From contig NZ_CANLRG010000011.1 in the NCBI RefSeq assembly GCF_947493565.1, forward strand, positions 36,452 to 100,451: a stretch of 64,000 nucleotides of DNA, written 5' to 3'. The position numbers and the translations under genes were made by a program. Positions 32,853-42,519 of the stretch are shown here, piece after piece. The stretch is from an uncultured Lutibacter sp. (GTDB taxonomy: Bacteria > Bacteroidota > Bacteroidia > Flavobacteriales > Flavobacteriaceae). Under the pieces are notes generated by a model that saw only the letters and a list, made by a program, of their open reading frames with translations, was not told where the DNA came from and searched no databases. Every line of letters starts with the position of its first letter. The first letter of the stretch is position 1.

Positions 32853-32860
32853 TAAATTTG
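32853..32860 (+). promoter_or_regulatory. -7 promoter element of the iron-sulfur/NrfD gene
   Basis: TAAATTTG matches TAnnTTTG. No -33 TTG precedes it; the palindrome at 32818 does, suggesting activator dependence. The leader before ATG 32888 would be about 23 bases. Confidence 0.6.
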
Positions 32861-32887
32861 TTACAGACCAAAATTATTTGTTATAAA

Positions 32888-34504
32888 ATGAAGTATGGAT
32901 TTATAATTGACAATCGAAAATGTATTGGTTGTCATGCTTGTACAACAGCTTGTAAGTCAGAACATGATGTAGCTGTTGGCGTTAACAGAACTTATGTTAA
33001 ACAAGTAGAAAAAGGAGAATTTCCTGATACCCGTAGAATTTTTTCTGTGATGCGTTGCAACCATTGTACAGATGCTCCTTGTGTAGAAATTTGCCCTGTA
33101 GAAGCCTTGTATACAAGAGAAGATGGTATTGTTGATTTTGACAACAACCGTTGTATAGGATGTAAGTCATGTATGCAAGCTTGTCCGTATGATGCTTTGT
33201 ACATAGACCCTGATAACAATACAGCAGCAAAATGTAATTACTGTGCTCACAGAGTAGATGTTGGTAGAGAGCCAGCTTGTGTTACAGTGTGTCCTGAGCA
33301 TGCAATTATTGCTGGAGATATGCACAATCCAACAACAGAAATTTCACAATTGTTAGCACGTCAGGCAGTAAAAGTTCGGAAACCAGAAAAAGGCACCAAT
33401 CCAAATTTGTTTTATATAGATGGAGATGATGCTTCACTAGTTCCTGAAGCTACGGCTAAATCGGGTCCAGGTTTATGGAGTTCTCAGGCACGTGGAGTAG
33501 GTCATTTTGCTAAAGCAGCTGAAAAAATGATGTACACAAATGATGATGTAGACTTATTGCAAATGAGTATAGACAATGATATTCAAGCCGCATATCAAAG
33601 AAAAGAAACAGAAAACCCCAACTATATTGATGTTTTAACAGGAAAAGCCCGTAGAGTTTATGATACTCCTGATAAAGGAGTGCTTTGGGGTTGGGAAGTT
33701 TCAGCATATGTGTTTACAAAGGCAATTGCAGCTGGAGCTTTCTTAATTCCATTTTTAGCGATTATTTTAGGTTATGAAGTTTCGGCAACATCGAAACTTT
33801 GGTCAGCTGGAATTTCATTGGTGTTTTTAGCATTAACGGGGCTGTTTTTAATAATGGATTTAGATCGACCTGATCGATTTTTAAACGTTCTTTTACGCCC
33901 ACAATGGAACTCTTGGTTGGTAAAAGGAGGTTATACAATCACAGTTTTCGGATTGTTAGTGACCATTTGGGGAGTACTAACATTTTTTGAAATACAAGCA
34001 GGTGAAACCATATTGTTATGGGTAACCGTTATTTTTGCCATATTATTAGCTATTTATACAGCATTTTTATTTGCGCAGGCAAAAGGACGCGACTTTTGGC
34101 AAAGCCCCACCTTACCACTACATATGTTAGTGCATAGTGTTATGGCTGGTACAGCTATTTTTGTAATTGCATCTCTAGTATTTGGACAAGAAAATTGGAT
34201 GAGCATTTTAAAAAACACCATGATAATTGCATTGGTAGTTAACCTATTTACCCTAATTACGGAATTAACAATTACCCACCCAACAACTTCAGCAAAAAAG
34301 GCAGTAAAAATGATAACTAAAGGGCGCTATAGTAGGCTGTTTTGGTTAGGTACAGTTATAATTGGAAATATTATTCCTTTAGGTACATTACTTTTTGGAG
34401 GAAGTGAAATATTAAATGTATTTTCAGCGATATGTGTATTAATTGGAATTATTATTACAGAGAAAATTTGGGTGGAAGCACCACAAAGAATTCCATTAGC
34501 TTAA
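32888..34504 (+). CDS. 4Fe-4S ferredoxin subunit fused to NrfD-type membrane subunit
   Basis: The 538-residue protein joins two normally separate subunits. Residues 1-180 hold sixteen Cys in four groups (CIGCHACTTAC, CNHCTDAPCVEICP, CIGCKSCMQACP, CNYC..CVTVCP) for four 4Fe-4S clusters. After a linker, residues about 265-530 form eight to nine transmembrane helices of the NrfD/PsrC type (GLFLIMDLDRPDRFLNVL), which exchange electrons with quinone. Start ATG 32888 gives MKYGFIIDNRKCIGC; an upstream TTG overlaps the promoter. It lies 19 bases before the catalytic subunit gene. No Tat signal is present, so the clusters should face the cytoplasm. Confidence 0.92.
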   Translation: MKYGFIIDNRKCIGCHACTTACKSEHDVAVGVNRTYVKQVEKGEFPDTRRIFSVMRCNHCTDAPCVEICPVEALYTREDGIVDFDNNRCIGCKSCMQACPYDALYIDPDNNTAAKCNYCAHRVDVGREPACVTVCPEHAIIAGDMHNPTTEISQLLARQAVKVRKPEKGTNPNLFYIDGDDASLVPEATAKSGPGLWSSQARGVGHFAKAAEKMMYTNDDVDLLQMSIDNDIQAAYQRKETENPNYIDVLTGKARRVYDTPDKGVLWGWEVSAYVFTKAIAAGAFLIPFLAIILGYEVSATSKLWSAGISLVFLALTGLFLIMDLDRPDRFLNVLLRPQWNSWLVKGGYTITVFGLLVTIWGVLTFFEIQAGETILLWVTVIFAILLAIYTAFLFAQAKGRDFWQSPTLPLHMLVHSVMAGTAIFVIASLVFGQENWMSILKNTMIIALVVNLFTLITELTITHPTTSAKKAVKMITKGRYSRLFWLGTVIIGNIIPLGTLLFGGSEILNVFSAICVLIGIIITEKIWVEAPQRIPLA

Positions 34505-34523
34505 TTTAAAAAAACAGAAAGTC

Positions 34524-37415
34524 ATGGGATATAAAAAACCATCATTTATAGAAAACATAGCAGAAAAATTAGGAATTATTCCAAATCTTCATAAAAAAGG
34601 CTACCAGGAGTTTGACCAAGATATGCGCCATTTTACAGATGAAGAAGTGGCTCAAATGTACGAGAATTTTCCTCCACCAGAAAAATGGGATAATTGGGTA
34701 GAATACAATCCAAAAACTTGGCCTAAAAAAGAAAAGAAAACCTATCAAATTGTACCAACTACCTGTTTTAATTGTGAAAGTGCTTGTGGTTTAACAGCTT
34801 TTATTGATAAAGAAACTCAAGAGGTTAAAAAATTTGAAGGAAATCCTTACCATCCAGGAAGTAGAGGTAGAAACTGTGCAAAAGGGCCAGCAACCATCAA
34901 TCAAATTACAGATCCAGATCGAATTTTATTTCCTTTAAAAAGAAAAGGAAAAAGAGGAGATGGAGAATGGGAACGTGTTACTTGGGATGAGGCGTTAGAT
35001 ACAATTGCAAAAAGAATAAGAAAGGCACTAAAAGAAAATCGCCAAAATGAAATTGCATATCATGTAGGAAGACCAGGACATGAAAAATTCATGAATTGGA
35101 TTTTACAAGGTTGGGGAATTGATGGACATAACTCGCACACCAATATTTGTTCTTCTGGGGCACGTTTTGGTTATAATTTATGGTATGGATATGACAGACC
35201 TTCGCCAGATCACGCAGAAGCAAAATTTATTTTATTAGTCTCGGCACATTTAGAATCTGGTCATTATTTCAATCCGCATGCGCAACGTATTATTGAAGGT
35301 AAAATGAAAGGAGCAAAGTTAGCAACAATGGACCCTCGTTTATCTAATACAGCATCAATGTCAGACTATTGGCTACCTTCCTATCCAGGAACCGAGGCTG
35401 CTGTTTTATTGGCAATGGCTTTATATATTTTACAAAACAATTTATACAATAGAAACTATTTAGAAAATTGGACAAACTGGCAAGAATATTTAAAAGCAAG
35501 GCATTCCGATACGGAGGTGACTTTTGAAAATTATATTGCCGCAATGATTGATGAGTACAAAGAGTTTACTCCTGAGTTTGCCGAGAAAGAATCTGGTGTA
35601 AAAGCTGAAATGATTGTTGAAATTGCTCAAAAAATTGGTGAAGCTGGTGAACGTTTTGCATCTCATAATTGGAGAGCCGCAGGGGCTTCAAACTTAGGAG
35701 GTTGGGCAGTTGCTCGATGTTTACATTTTCTGTCGGTTTTAACAGGAGCTGTAGGTGCAAAAGGAGGAACATCGCCAAATTCGTGGAATAAATTTGGTCC
35801 AACACAACCAAACAAACCAAAACCTCAAAAATTTTGGAACGAATTGCATTTCCCAAAAGAATACCCATTAGCCTTTTTTGAAATGAGTCAGTTATTACCT
35901 CATATGTTAAAAGAGGGTAGAGGTAAAATGGATGTTTATTTTTCGAGAGTTTTTAACCCTATTTGGACGTATCCTGATGGATTTACTTGGATGGAAATGT
36001 TTAGTGATGAAACAAAATTTGGCTTGCATACCGCATTAACGCCAACTTGGAATGAAACGGCTTTTTATGCAGATTTTGTATTGCCAATGGGATTAGCATC
36101 TGAACGTCATGATATCAATAGTTATGCAACACATGGTGGTACTTGGGTAGCTTTTCGTCAACCAGTTTTAAGAGAAGCCGCAAGAAGAAATGGAAAACCT
36201 GTTGAATTTACCTACCAAGCAAATCCTGGAGAGGTTTGGGAAGAGGATGAATTTTGGATTGAGTTAAGTTGGAGAATTGATCCTGATGGAAGTATGGGGA
36301 TTAGAAAACATTTTGAATCACCTTACCGACCAGGAGAAAAAATTACTATCGATGAATATTATCAATATATTTTTGAGCGTGTAAAAGGCTTACCTGAAAA
36401 AGCAAAAGCTGAAGGTTTAACAGCGCTACAATACATGCAAAAATACGGTGCTTTTGAAATTGAAAAAGGAGAATCTTATAAGAAAAACGAAACACCTCTT
36501 ACCAAAGAAGAATTAAAAGGAACAAAAATAGATAAAGAAACAAACGTAATTACCAAAAACGGAAAAGCTATTGGAGTTATGGTAAATGGCAAAGCAGTGG
36601 TTGGCTTTCCAACACCATCACGTAAAAATGAATTTTACTCACAAACAATGGTCGATTGGAAATGGCCAGAATATGCCACACCAACTTACATAAAAAGCCA
36701 TATTCATAATGATCATTTAGACAAGTCTAAAGGTGAATATGTACTGGTTCCAACATTTAGGTTGCCTACCTTAATTCATTCACGTTCTGGCAACGCCAAA
36801 TGGTTGGTAGAAATCTCTAATAGAAATCCAATATGGATGCATCCTGATGATGCTTCAAAATGGGGATTTAAAACTGGAGATTTAGTAAAAATGAATACCG
36901 ATATTGGTTATTTTATTGATAAAGTTTGGGTAACACAAAGTATGAAACCAGGTGTTGTTGCTTGTTCACATCATATAGGGCGTTGGCGTAGACCACAAGA
37001 TAAAATTGGAAATCGTTGGGCTACTAATACCGTAAATATTGAAGGTGATGGTAAAGGTGGCTGGAAGATGAATACAATTTCAGGAATTAAACCTTTTGAA
37101 TCGGAAGATAAAGACTCTAAAAGGATTTTTTGGAAAGATGGAGGAGTGCATCAAAACATCACACATGCCGTTCATCCTGATCCAATAAGTGGAATGCATT
37201 GTTGGCATCAGCGAGTACGTATTGAAAAACCAAAGCAAGGTGAAAACTATGGAGATATTTTTGTGGATACTAATAAGTCACATGAGATTTATAAAGAGTG
37301 GTTAGCAATGACACGTCCTGCTCCAGGCCCTAATGGAGAGCGTAGACCTTTATGGTTTAATCGTGCTTTTAGGCCAGACGATTCAACCTATTATATAGAT
37401 AAAAAAGAAAAATAA
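34524..37415 (+). CDS. molybdopterin oxidoreductase catalytic subunit (Psr/Soe/Ttr-like)
   Basis: The 963-residue protein is a DMSO-reductase-family enzyme. Its 4Fe-4S motif is Cys81-x2-Cys84-x3-Cys88 with Cys118 (TTCFNCESACG, RNCAKGP). The likely molybdenum ligand is Cys209 in HTNICSSGARFGYN. The C-terminal cofactor-binding domain includes VPTFRLPTLIHSRSGNAKW. There is no twin-arginine signal, so it is probably cytoplasmic, as in sulfite dehydrogenase SoeA. Sulfite, polysulfide, thiosulfate or tetrathionate are candidate substrates; adjacent sulfur transporters favour a sulfur compound. The exact substrate cannot be read. Confidence 0.9.
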   Translation: MGYKKPSFIENIAEKLGIIPNLHKKGYQEFDQDMRHFTDEEVAQMYENFPPPEKWDNWVEYNPKTWPKKEKKTYQIVPTTCFNCESACGLTAFIDKETQEVKKFEGNPYHPGSRGRNCAKGPATINQITDPDRILFPLKRKGKRGDGEWERVTWDEALDTIAKRIRKALKENRQNEIAYHVGRPGHEKFMNWILQGWGIDGHNSHTNICSSGARFGYNLWYGYDRPSPDHAEAKFILLVSAHLESGHYFNPHAQRIIEGKMKGAKLATMDPRLSNTASMSDYWLPSYPGTEAAVLLAMALYILQNNLYNRNYLENWTNWQEYLKARHSDTEVTFENYIAAMIDEYKEFTPEFAEKESGVKAEMIVEIAQKIGEAGERFASHNWRAAGASNLGGWAVARCLHFLSVLTGAVGAKGGTSPNSWNKFGPTQPNKPKPQKFWNELHFPKEYPLAFFEMSQLLPHMLKEGRGKMDVYFSRVFNPIWTYPDGFTWMEMFSDETKFGLHTALTPTWNETAFYADFVLPMGLASERHDINSYATHGGTWVAFRQPVLREAARRNGKPVEFTYQANPGEVWEEDEFWIELSWRIDPDGSMGIRKHFESPYRPGEKITIDEYYQYIFERVKGLPEKAKAEGLTALQYMQKYGAFEIEKGESYKKNETPLTKEELKGTKIDKETNVITKNGKAIGVMVNGKAVVGFPTPSRKNEFYSQTMVDWKWPEYATPTYIKSHIHNDHLDKSKGEYVLVPTFRLPTLIHSRSGNAKWLVEISNRNPIWMHPDDASKWGFKTGDLVKMNTDIGYFIDKVWVTQSMKPGVVACSHHIGRWRRPQDKIGNRWATNTVNIEGDGKGGWKMNTISGIKPFESEDKDSKRIFWKDGGVHQNITHAVHPDPISGMHCWHQRVRIEKPKQGENYGDIFVDTNKSHEIYKEWLAMTRPAPGPNGERRPLWFNRAFRPDDSTYYIDKKEK

Positions 37416-37446
37416 AAAAAGTCTCGCTAACAGCGAGACTTTTTTT
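37414..37446 (+). terminator. intrinsic terminator after the molybdoenzyme gene
   Basis: AAAAAAAGTCTCGCT pairs with AGCGAGACTTTTTTT around a 3-base loop. It starts at the stop codon and ends the two-gene unit. Confidence 0.93.
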
Positions 37447-37550
37447 ATAGGAAATATTAGTTTGCTTCAGTTAAAAAATTAATGCTTATTTTTCACCCAA
37501 AATAAATTAAATAGTATCATAAGTAAACTAATTATAATCTATAATTTTAT

Positions 37551-38522
37551 ATGAAGAATATTTTTCAACAAATTATTATTGAAAGATTTAAACGCAATTT
37601 TAAAAAAAAGCATTCACAAACGAATGAATTACAATTGTCTAAAGAAGTAAACCGTTTTAAAATTCGTTTTTCACATTTATTGAGTGATTCATTTTTTATT
37701 ATCATTGGAATTATTTCAGCTGGCTTTGGATTAAAAGGTTTTTTACTTCCTAATTCATTTATTGATGGTGGAGCTATGGGTATTTCATTATTAATATCTG
37801 AAGTTACTGGGTTTTCATTATCTATTTTAATTTTAGTAGTTAACTTTCCTTTTATTATATTAGGATATTCTCAAGTAGGAAAACAATTTGCCTTCAAAAG
37901 TATTATTGCAATAGTAGGCTTGGCATTAATTGTGCATTTTATTCCTTACCCTTTAATTACTTCAGATAAATTATTAATTGCTGTTTTTGGAGGTTTCTTT
38001 TTAGGAGCAGGAATTGGTATGGCAATTAGAGGAGGTGCAGTTATTGATGGTACCGAAGTGTTAGCAATTTATTTAAGTAAAAAAACAGGGTTAACTATTG
38101 GTGATATTATTTTGGTTTTCAATATATTGATTTTTGCTTTTGGAGCGTATATTTTGTCAATAGAAGTTGCTTTATATGCAATGTTAACGTATATGGCAGC
38201 AGCCAAAACGGTAGATTTTGTTATTGAGGGAGTTGAAGAATATACAGGTATTACAATTATCTCTGATGAAAGTGAAAAAATAAGATTAATGATTACTGAA
38301 AAACTAGGTAGAGGTGTAACCATTTATGCTGGGAAAGGTGGTTTTGGAAAAAAAGGAACAGCCTTAAAAGAAATTGATATTATTTATACCGTTATTACTC
38401 GATTAGAAATTGCAAGACTTAAAACTGAAATTGATGAGATAGATTCCTCTGCCTTTATTATTATGAATAGTATTAAAGATACTAAAGGAGGTATGATAAA
38501 GAAAAGGCCACTTGCAAAATAA
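37551..38522 (+). CDS. YitT family membrane protein (DUF2179 C-terminus)
   Basis: The 323-residue protein has about five transmembrane helices (residues 45-225) with GLKGFLLPNSFIDGGAMGIS and GIGMAIRGGAVIDGTEVLA, and a soluble C-terminal DUF2179 domain (ITIISDESEKIRLMITEKL, GVTIYAGKGGF). This is the YitT layout. Members are suggested to be transporters but the substrate is unknown. It stands alone between a terminator and queG. Confidence 0.88.
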   Translation: MKNIFQQIIIERFKRNFKKKHSQTNELQLSKEVNRFKIRFSHLLSDSFFIIIGIISAGFGLKGFLLPNSFIDGGAMGISLLISEVTGFSLSILILVVNFPFIILGYSQVGKQFAFKSIIAIVGLALIVHFIPYPLITSDKLLIAVFGGFFLGAGIGMAIRGGAVIDGTEVLAIYLSKKTGLTIGDIILVFNILIFAFGAYILSIEVALYAMLTYMAAAKTVDFVIEGVEEYTGITIISDESEKIRLMITEKLGRGVTIYAGKGGFGKKGTALKEIDIIYTVITRLEIARLKTEIDEIDSSAFIIMNSIKDTKGGMIKKRPLAK

Positions 38523-38525
38523 ACA

Positions 38526-38552
38526 TTGATTTAAATAACTATGCTATTTTTG
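38526..38552 (+). promoter_or_regulatory. promoter of queG
   Basis: TATTTTTG (38545-38552) with TTG at 38526-38528 (16-base gap). It lies just after the YitT stop and only four bases separate it from the GTG start, predicting a leaderless mRNA. Confidence 0.6.
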
Positions 38553-38556
38553 TGAG

Positions 38557-39489
38557 GTGAACAAGCTACAAACATATTCTAACCTAATAAAACAAGAAGC
38601 AAAACGTTTAGGTTTTGAAAGTTGCGGTATTGCTAAGGCTAAATTTTTAAATGAAGAAGCATCTAATTTAGAACAATGGTTAAAAAATGGTTACCATGGA
38701 AAAATGCAGTATATGGAAAATTATTTTGATAAGCGTTTAGATCCTCGTTTGCTAGTAGAAGATGCGAAAAGTGTGATTAGTTTAACATTTAATTATTTTC
38801 CAGAAACAAACCAAAATAATTCAGCTTTTAAAATAGCAAAATATGCTTATGGTGAAGATTATCATCACGTTTTAAAATCCAAACTGAAAGAGCTTACTTT
38901 TTTTATAGAAGCTACAATTGGAGAAATTCATGGAAGGGCATTTGTAGATTCAGCGCCTGTTTTGGAAAGAGCTTGGGCTCAAAAAGCAGGATTGGGTTGG
39001 AGAGGAAAACACTCGTTGTTAATTCAAAAAAACAAAGGTTCTTTTTTCTTTTTAGCAGAACTAATTTTAGATATAGAATTGGCATACGACACGCCTTTTG
39101 TGACTGACCATTGCGGAACTTGTACCAAATGTATTGATGCTTGTCCAACCGATGCAATTTTACCTAATAATACAGTTGATGGTAGTAAATGCATTTCTTA
39201 TTTTACCATTGAATTAAAAGATGAAATTCCAACCTCAATGAAAGGAAAATTTGAAGATTGGATGTTTGGTTGCGATATTTGTCAAGATGTTTGTCCTTGG
39301 AACAGGTTTTCAAAACCACATACCGAAGAAAAATTTAATCCACATCCAGATTTATTAGCATTCACAAAAAATGATTGGGAAGAGCTTACCGAACTGGTAT
39401 TTAAAAATGTGTTTAAAAAATCAGCAGTAAAACGCACCAAATTTTCTGGCTTAACTAGAAATATTCGTTTTTTAAACGATTATAAATAA
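38557..39489 (+). CDS. queG: epoxyqueuosine reductase
   Basis: The 310-residue enzyme makes the last step of queuosine synthesis in tRNA. It has the cobalamin-binding N-terminal domain and two 4Fe-4S motifs, [16 protein letters not shown] and [13 protein letters not shown]. The catalytic Asp is in [17 protein letters not shown]. The GTG start at 38557 follows the promoter by four bases. Length agrees with the shorter QueG forms without HEAT repeats. Confidence 0.95.
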   Translation: MNKLQTYSNLIKQEAKRLGFESCGIAKAKFLNEEASNLEQWLKNGYHGKMQYMENYFDKRLDPRLLVEDAKSVISLTFNYFPETNQNNSAFKIAKYAYGEDYHHVLKSKLKELTFFIEATIGEIHGRAFVDSAPVLERAWAQKAGLGWRGKHSLLIQKNKGSFFFLAELILDIELAYDTPFVTDHCGTCTKCIDACPTDAILPNNTVDGSKCISYFTIELKDEIPTSMKGKFEDWMFGCDICQDVCPWNRFSKPHTEEKFNPHPDLLAFTKNDWEELTELVFKNVFKKSAVKRTKFSGLTRNIRFLNDYK

Positions 39490-39585
39490 GGTTAATTTTT
39501 AAAGTTAGTCATCTTTTTAAAGCTATTTTAATAACAAATCAAAGTATTTCAAATTTTTATAGCAAAATACAATTATATAAAACTG

Positions 39586-39593
39586 TATCTTTG
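39586..39593 (+). promoter_or_regulatory. -7 promoter element of maeB
   Basis: TATCTTTG matches TAnnTTTG and lies 25 bases before the maeB ATG. No convincing -33 was found. Confidence 0.6.
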
Positions 39594-39618
39594 TAAGTTC
39601 ATTTAAGAAACAATTTTT

Positions 39619-41895
39619 ATGAGTAAATCAAGAACAAGGAGAGAGGCTTTATTATATCACGCAAAACCAACTCCAGGTAAAATTCAAGTGGTTCCAACCA
39701 AAAAATATGCAACACAAAGAGATTTGTCTTTAGCGTATTCACCAGGTGTTGCAGAACCTTGTTTAGAAATTGAAAAAGATGTAAATAACGTTTATAAATA
39801 TACTGCAAAAGGAAATTTAGTGGCTGTAATATCTAATGGTACAGCTGTTTTAGGATTAGGAGATATTGGACCCGAAGCATCCAAACCTGTGATGGAAGGA
39901 AAAGGGTTGTTATTTAAAATTTTTGCAGATATTGATGTGTTTGATATTGAAGTAAACACCAAAGATGTTGACAAATTTATTGAAACAGTTAAAAATATAG
40001 CACCAACTTTTGGAGGAATTAATTTAGAAGATATCAAAGCTCCAGAAGCTTTTGAAATTGAAAGAAGATTAAAAGAAGAGTTAGACATTCCTGTAATGCA
40101 TGACGATCAGCATGGAACTGCAATTATATCAGCTGCGGCATTAAAAAATGCTATTGAAATTACAGGAAAAGACATTTCAAAAGTACAAATAGTTGTGAAT
40201 GGAGCAGGTGCAGCTGCAATTTCTTGTACAAGATTGTATTTGGCATTAGGTGCTAAAAAAGAAAATGTAGTCATGTGCGATAGTAAAGGGGTTATCAAAG
40301 CAGGTGCTGAAAATTTATCTCCACAAAAGCAGGAATTTGCAACAGCCAAAAATTTAAATACACTTGAAGATGCCATGGTCAATGCAGATGTATTTATTGG
40401 TCTTTCTATTGGAGATGTGGTAACTCCTAAAATGTTAAAGTCAATGGCAAAAGATCCAATCGTTTTTGCGATGGCTAATCCAACTCCAGAAATTGCCTAT
40501 AATTTAGCAGTTAAAACTAGAAAAGATGTGATTATGGCAACAGGGCGATCAGATCATCCTAATCAAGTAAATAATGTTTTAGGGTTCCCTTTTATTTTTA
40601 GAGGAGCTTTAGATGTAAGAGCTTCAAAAATAAATGAAGAAATGAAAATGGCAGCAGTACATGCTTTGGCAAATCTTGCTAAAGAATCTGTTCCAGAACA
40701 AGTAAATATTACTTACGGAGAAACCAATATTCAATTTGGTAGAGAATATATCATCCCTAAACCTTTTGATCATAGATTAATTACAGAAGTACCTCCTGCT
40801 GTAGCCAAAGCCGCCATAGAATCAGGAGTAGCCAAAGAACCAATTATCGATTGGGAAACTTATAAAGAAACCTTAGCAGAACGATTAGGTACAGGAAGTA
40901 AGTTGATGAGAATGATTATGACCAAAGCAAAATCAGATCCAAAATCAATTGTTTTTGCAGAAGCTGATCATTTAGATGTTTTAAAGGCTGCTCAAATTAT
41001 TTTTGATGAAGGTATTGGGAAACCAATTTTATTAGGAAACAAAGAAATTATTCAGGAATTAATGGAAGAAATTAATTTTGATGCAGAGCTTCCAATAATT
41101 GACCCTAAGTCTAATGAAGAAAAAGAACGAAGAAATAAATATGCCCAAGTATATTGGGAAAAACGCCAACGTAATGGAATCACACTATTAGATGCTCAAA
41201 AATGGATGCGTGAACGTAACTATTTCGCCGCAATGATGGTTAATGAAGGTGAAGCGGATGCTTTAGTTACAGGATATTCTAGAAGTTACCCAACTGTTGT
41301 AAAACCTATGCTTGAATTGATTGGAAAACAAAAGGGAGTTAGTAAAATTGCAGCCACCAATATTATGCTTACTTCACGTGGACCTATTTTTTTCTCTGAT
41401 ACAGCAATCAACATTGACCCTTCTTCAGAAGAATTGGCTAATATAGCTTACATGACAAGTGTAGGAATGAAAATGTTTGGTTTTGAACCTACCATTGCTA
41501 TGTTGTCGTATTCTAATTTTGGCTCATCCGACACTAAAATTGCTGATAAAATTTCAAAAGCAGTTGAACTTATGCATGAAAAATATCCTGATGTAGTTAT
41601 TGATGGAGAATTACAAGCTGATTTTGCTTTAAACCCTAAGTTGTTAAAGGAAAAATTTCCATTTTCAAAATTAAATGGTAAAAAAGTAAATGGCTTAATA
41701 TTTCCTAATTTAGAATCCGCAAATATTGGTTATAAATTAATGAAAGAGTTTAATAAAATTGATTCTATTGGGCCAATAATTATGGGGTTAAAGAAACCTG
41801 TGCATATCATTCAATTAGGAGCCAGTGTAGATGAAATAGTTAATATTGCTTGCGTAGCAATTGTGCATGCGCAGGAAAAACAAAAACATAAATAA
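39619..41895 (+). CDS. maeB: NADP-dependent malic enzyme with phosphotransacetylase-like domain
   Basis: The 758-residue protein is a MaeB hybrid. Residues 1-430 are malic enzyme: SLAYSPGVAEPCLEIEKD, VMHDDQHGTAIISAAAL, and the nucleotide site IVVNGAGAAAISC. Residues about 440-755 are a PTA-like domain (IVFAEADHLDVLKAAQI, NEGEADALVTGYSRSYP) that usually serves regulation by acetyl-CoA. It decarboxylates malate to pyruvate and makes NADPH. It is monocistronic by its own promoter; ruvA follows after 39 bases with another promoter. Confidence 0.96.
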   Translation: MSKSRTRREALLYHAKPTPGKIQVVPTKKYATQRDLSLAYSPGVAEPCLEIEKDVNNVYKYTAKGNLVAVISNGTAVLGLGDIGPEASKPVMEGKGLLFKIFADIDVFDIEVNTKDVDKFIETVKNIAPTFGGINLEDIKAPEAFEIERRLKEELDIPVMHDDQHGTAIISAAALKNAIEITGKDISKVQIVVNGAGAAAISCTRLYLALGAKKENVVMCDSKGVIKAGAENLSPQKQEFATAKNLNTLEDAMVNADVFIGLSIGDVVTPKMLKSMAKDPIVFAMANPTPEIAYNLAVKTRKDVIMATGRSDHPNQVNNVLGFPFIFRGALDVRASKINEEMKMAAVHALANLAKESVPEQVNITYGETNIQFGREYIIPKPFDHRLITEVPPAVAKAAIESGVAKEPIIDWETYKETLAERLGTGSKLMRMIMTKAKSDPKSIVFAEADHLDVLKAAQIIFDEGIGKPILLGNKEIIQELMEEINFDAELPIIDPKSNEEKERRNKYAQVYWEKRQRNGITLLDAQKWMRERNYFAAMMVNEGEADALVTGYSRSYPTVVKPMLELIGKQKGVSKIAATNIMLTSRGPIFFSDTAINIDPSSEELANIAYMTSVGMKMFGFEPTIAMLSYSNFGSSDTKIADKISKAVELMHEKYPDVVIDGELQADFALNPKLLKEKFPFSKLNGKKVNGLIFPNLESANIGYKLMKEFNKIDSIGPIIMGLKKPVHIIQLGASVDEIVNIACVAIVHAQEKQKHK

Positions 41896-41903
41896 TATTT
41901 TAT

Positions 41904-41911
41904 TACATTTG
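41904..41911 (+). promoter_or_regulatory. -7 promoter element of ruvA-sprA-gcvH
   Basis: TACATTTG matches TAnnTTTG, eight bases after the maeB stop. The ruvA ATG lies 24 bases on. The three genes downstream are close-set and may share this promoter. Confidence 0.55.
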
Positions 41912-41934
41912 ATTGTTAAAAGAAAAAGATACAT

Positions 41935-42516
41935 ATGATAACCCATATAAGAGGTAAATTAATTGAAAAAAATCCCACATATGCTGTGATTGAAGCTAGT
42001 GGGGTTGGTTATTGGTTAAATATTTCATTAAATACTTTTTCACTGCTACCCGATAACGAATCTGCTTTTTTATACACGCATTTAGCTGTAAAAGAAGATT
42101 CCCATACATTGTATGGTTTTATTTCAAAAATAGAGCGAGAAATTTTTAGGTTACTTATTTCTGTATCAGGTGTAGGTCCAAGTATAGCACGTACAATGTT
42201 ATCCTCAATGACTACTGATGAAATTCAACAAGCTATTGCTTCTGGAAATGTAGGAGTTATTCAATCTGTTAAAGGAATTGGAGCTAAAACTGCTCAACGT
42301 TTGTTGGTTGATTTAAAAGATAAAATCTCTAAAACATATATTGTTGACGAAGTTTCTGTTACTCAAAACAATACCAATAAAAATGAAGCGTTATCAGCTT
42401 TAGAGGTATTGGGATTTGCTAAAAAACAAGCAGAGAAAGTTATCGATAAAATTTTAATAGAAGACCAAACTATGAGTGTTGAAGTTCTAATTAAAAAAGC
42501 ACTCAAAAATTTATAA
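41935..42516 (+). CDS. ruvA: Holliday junction branch migration protein RuvA
   Basis: The 193-residue protein starts MITHIRGKLIEKNPTYAVIE (OB domain), followed by two helix-hairpin-helix motifs (LISVSGVGPSIARTML, IQSVKGIGAKTAQRLLVDLKDK) and the C-terminal RuvB-contact domain (EALSALEVLGFAKKQAEKVI). It binds four-way junctions with RuvB. Its stop is three bases before sprA. Confidence 0.96.
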   Translation: MITHIRGKLIEKNPTYAVIEASGVGYWLNISLNTFSLLPDNESAFLYTHLAVKEDSHTLYGFISKIEREIFRLLISVSGVGPSIARTMLSSMTTDEIQQAIASGNVGVIQSVKGIGAKTAQRLLVDLKDKISKTYIVDEVSVTQNNTNKNEALSALEVLGFAKKQAEKVIDKILIEDQTMSVEVLIKKALKNL

Positions 42517-42519
42517 GAT

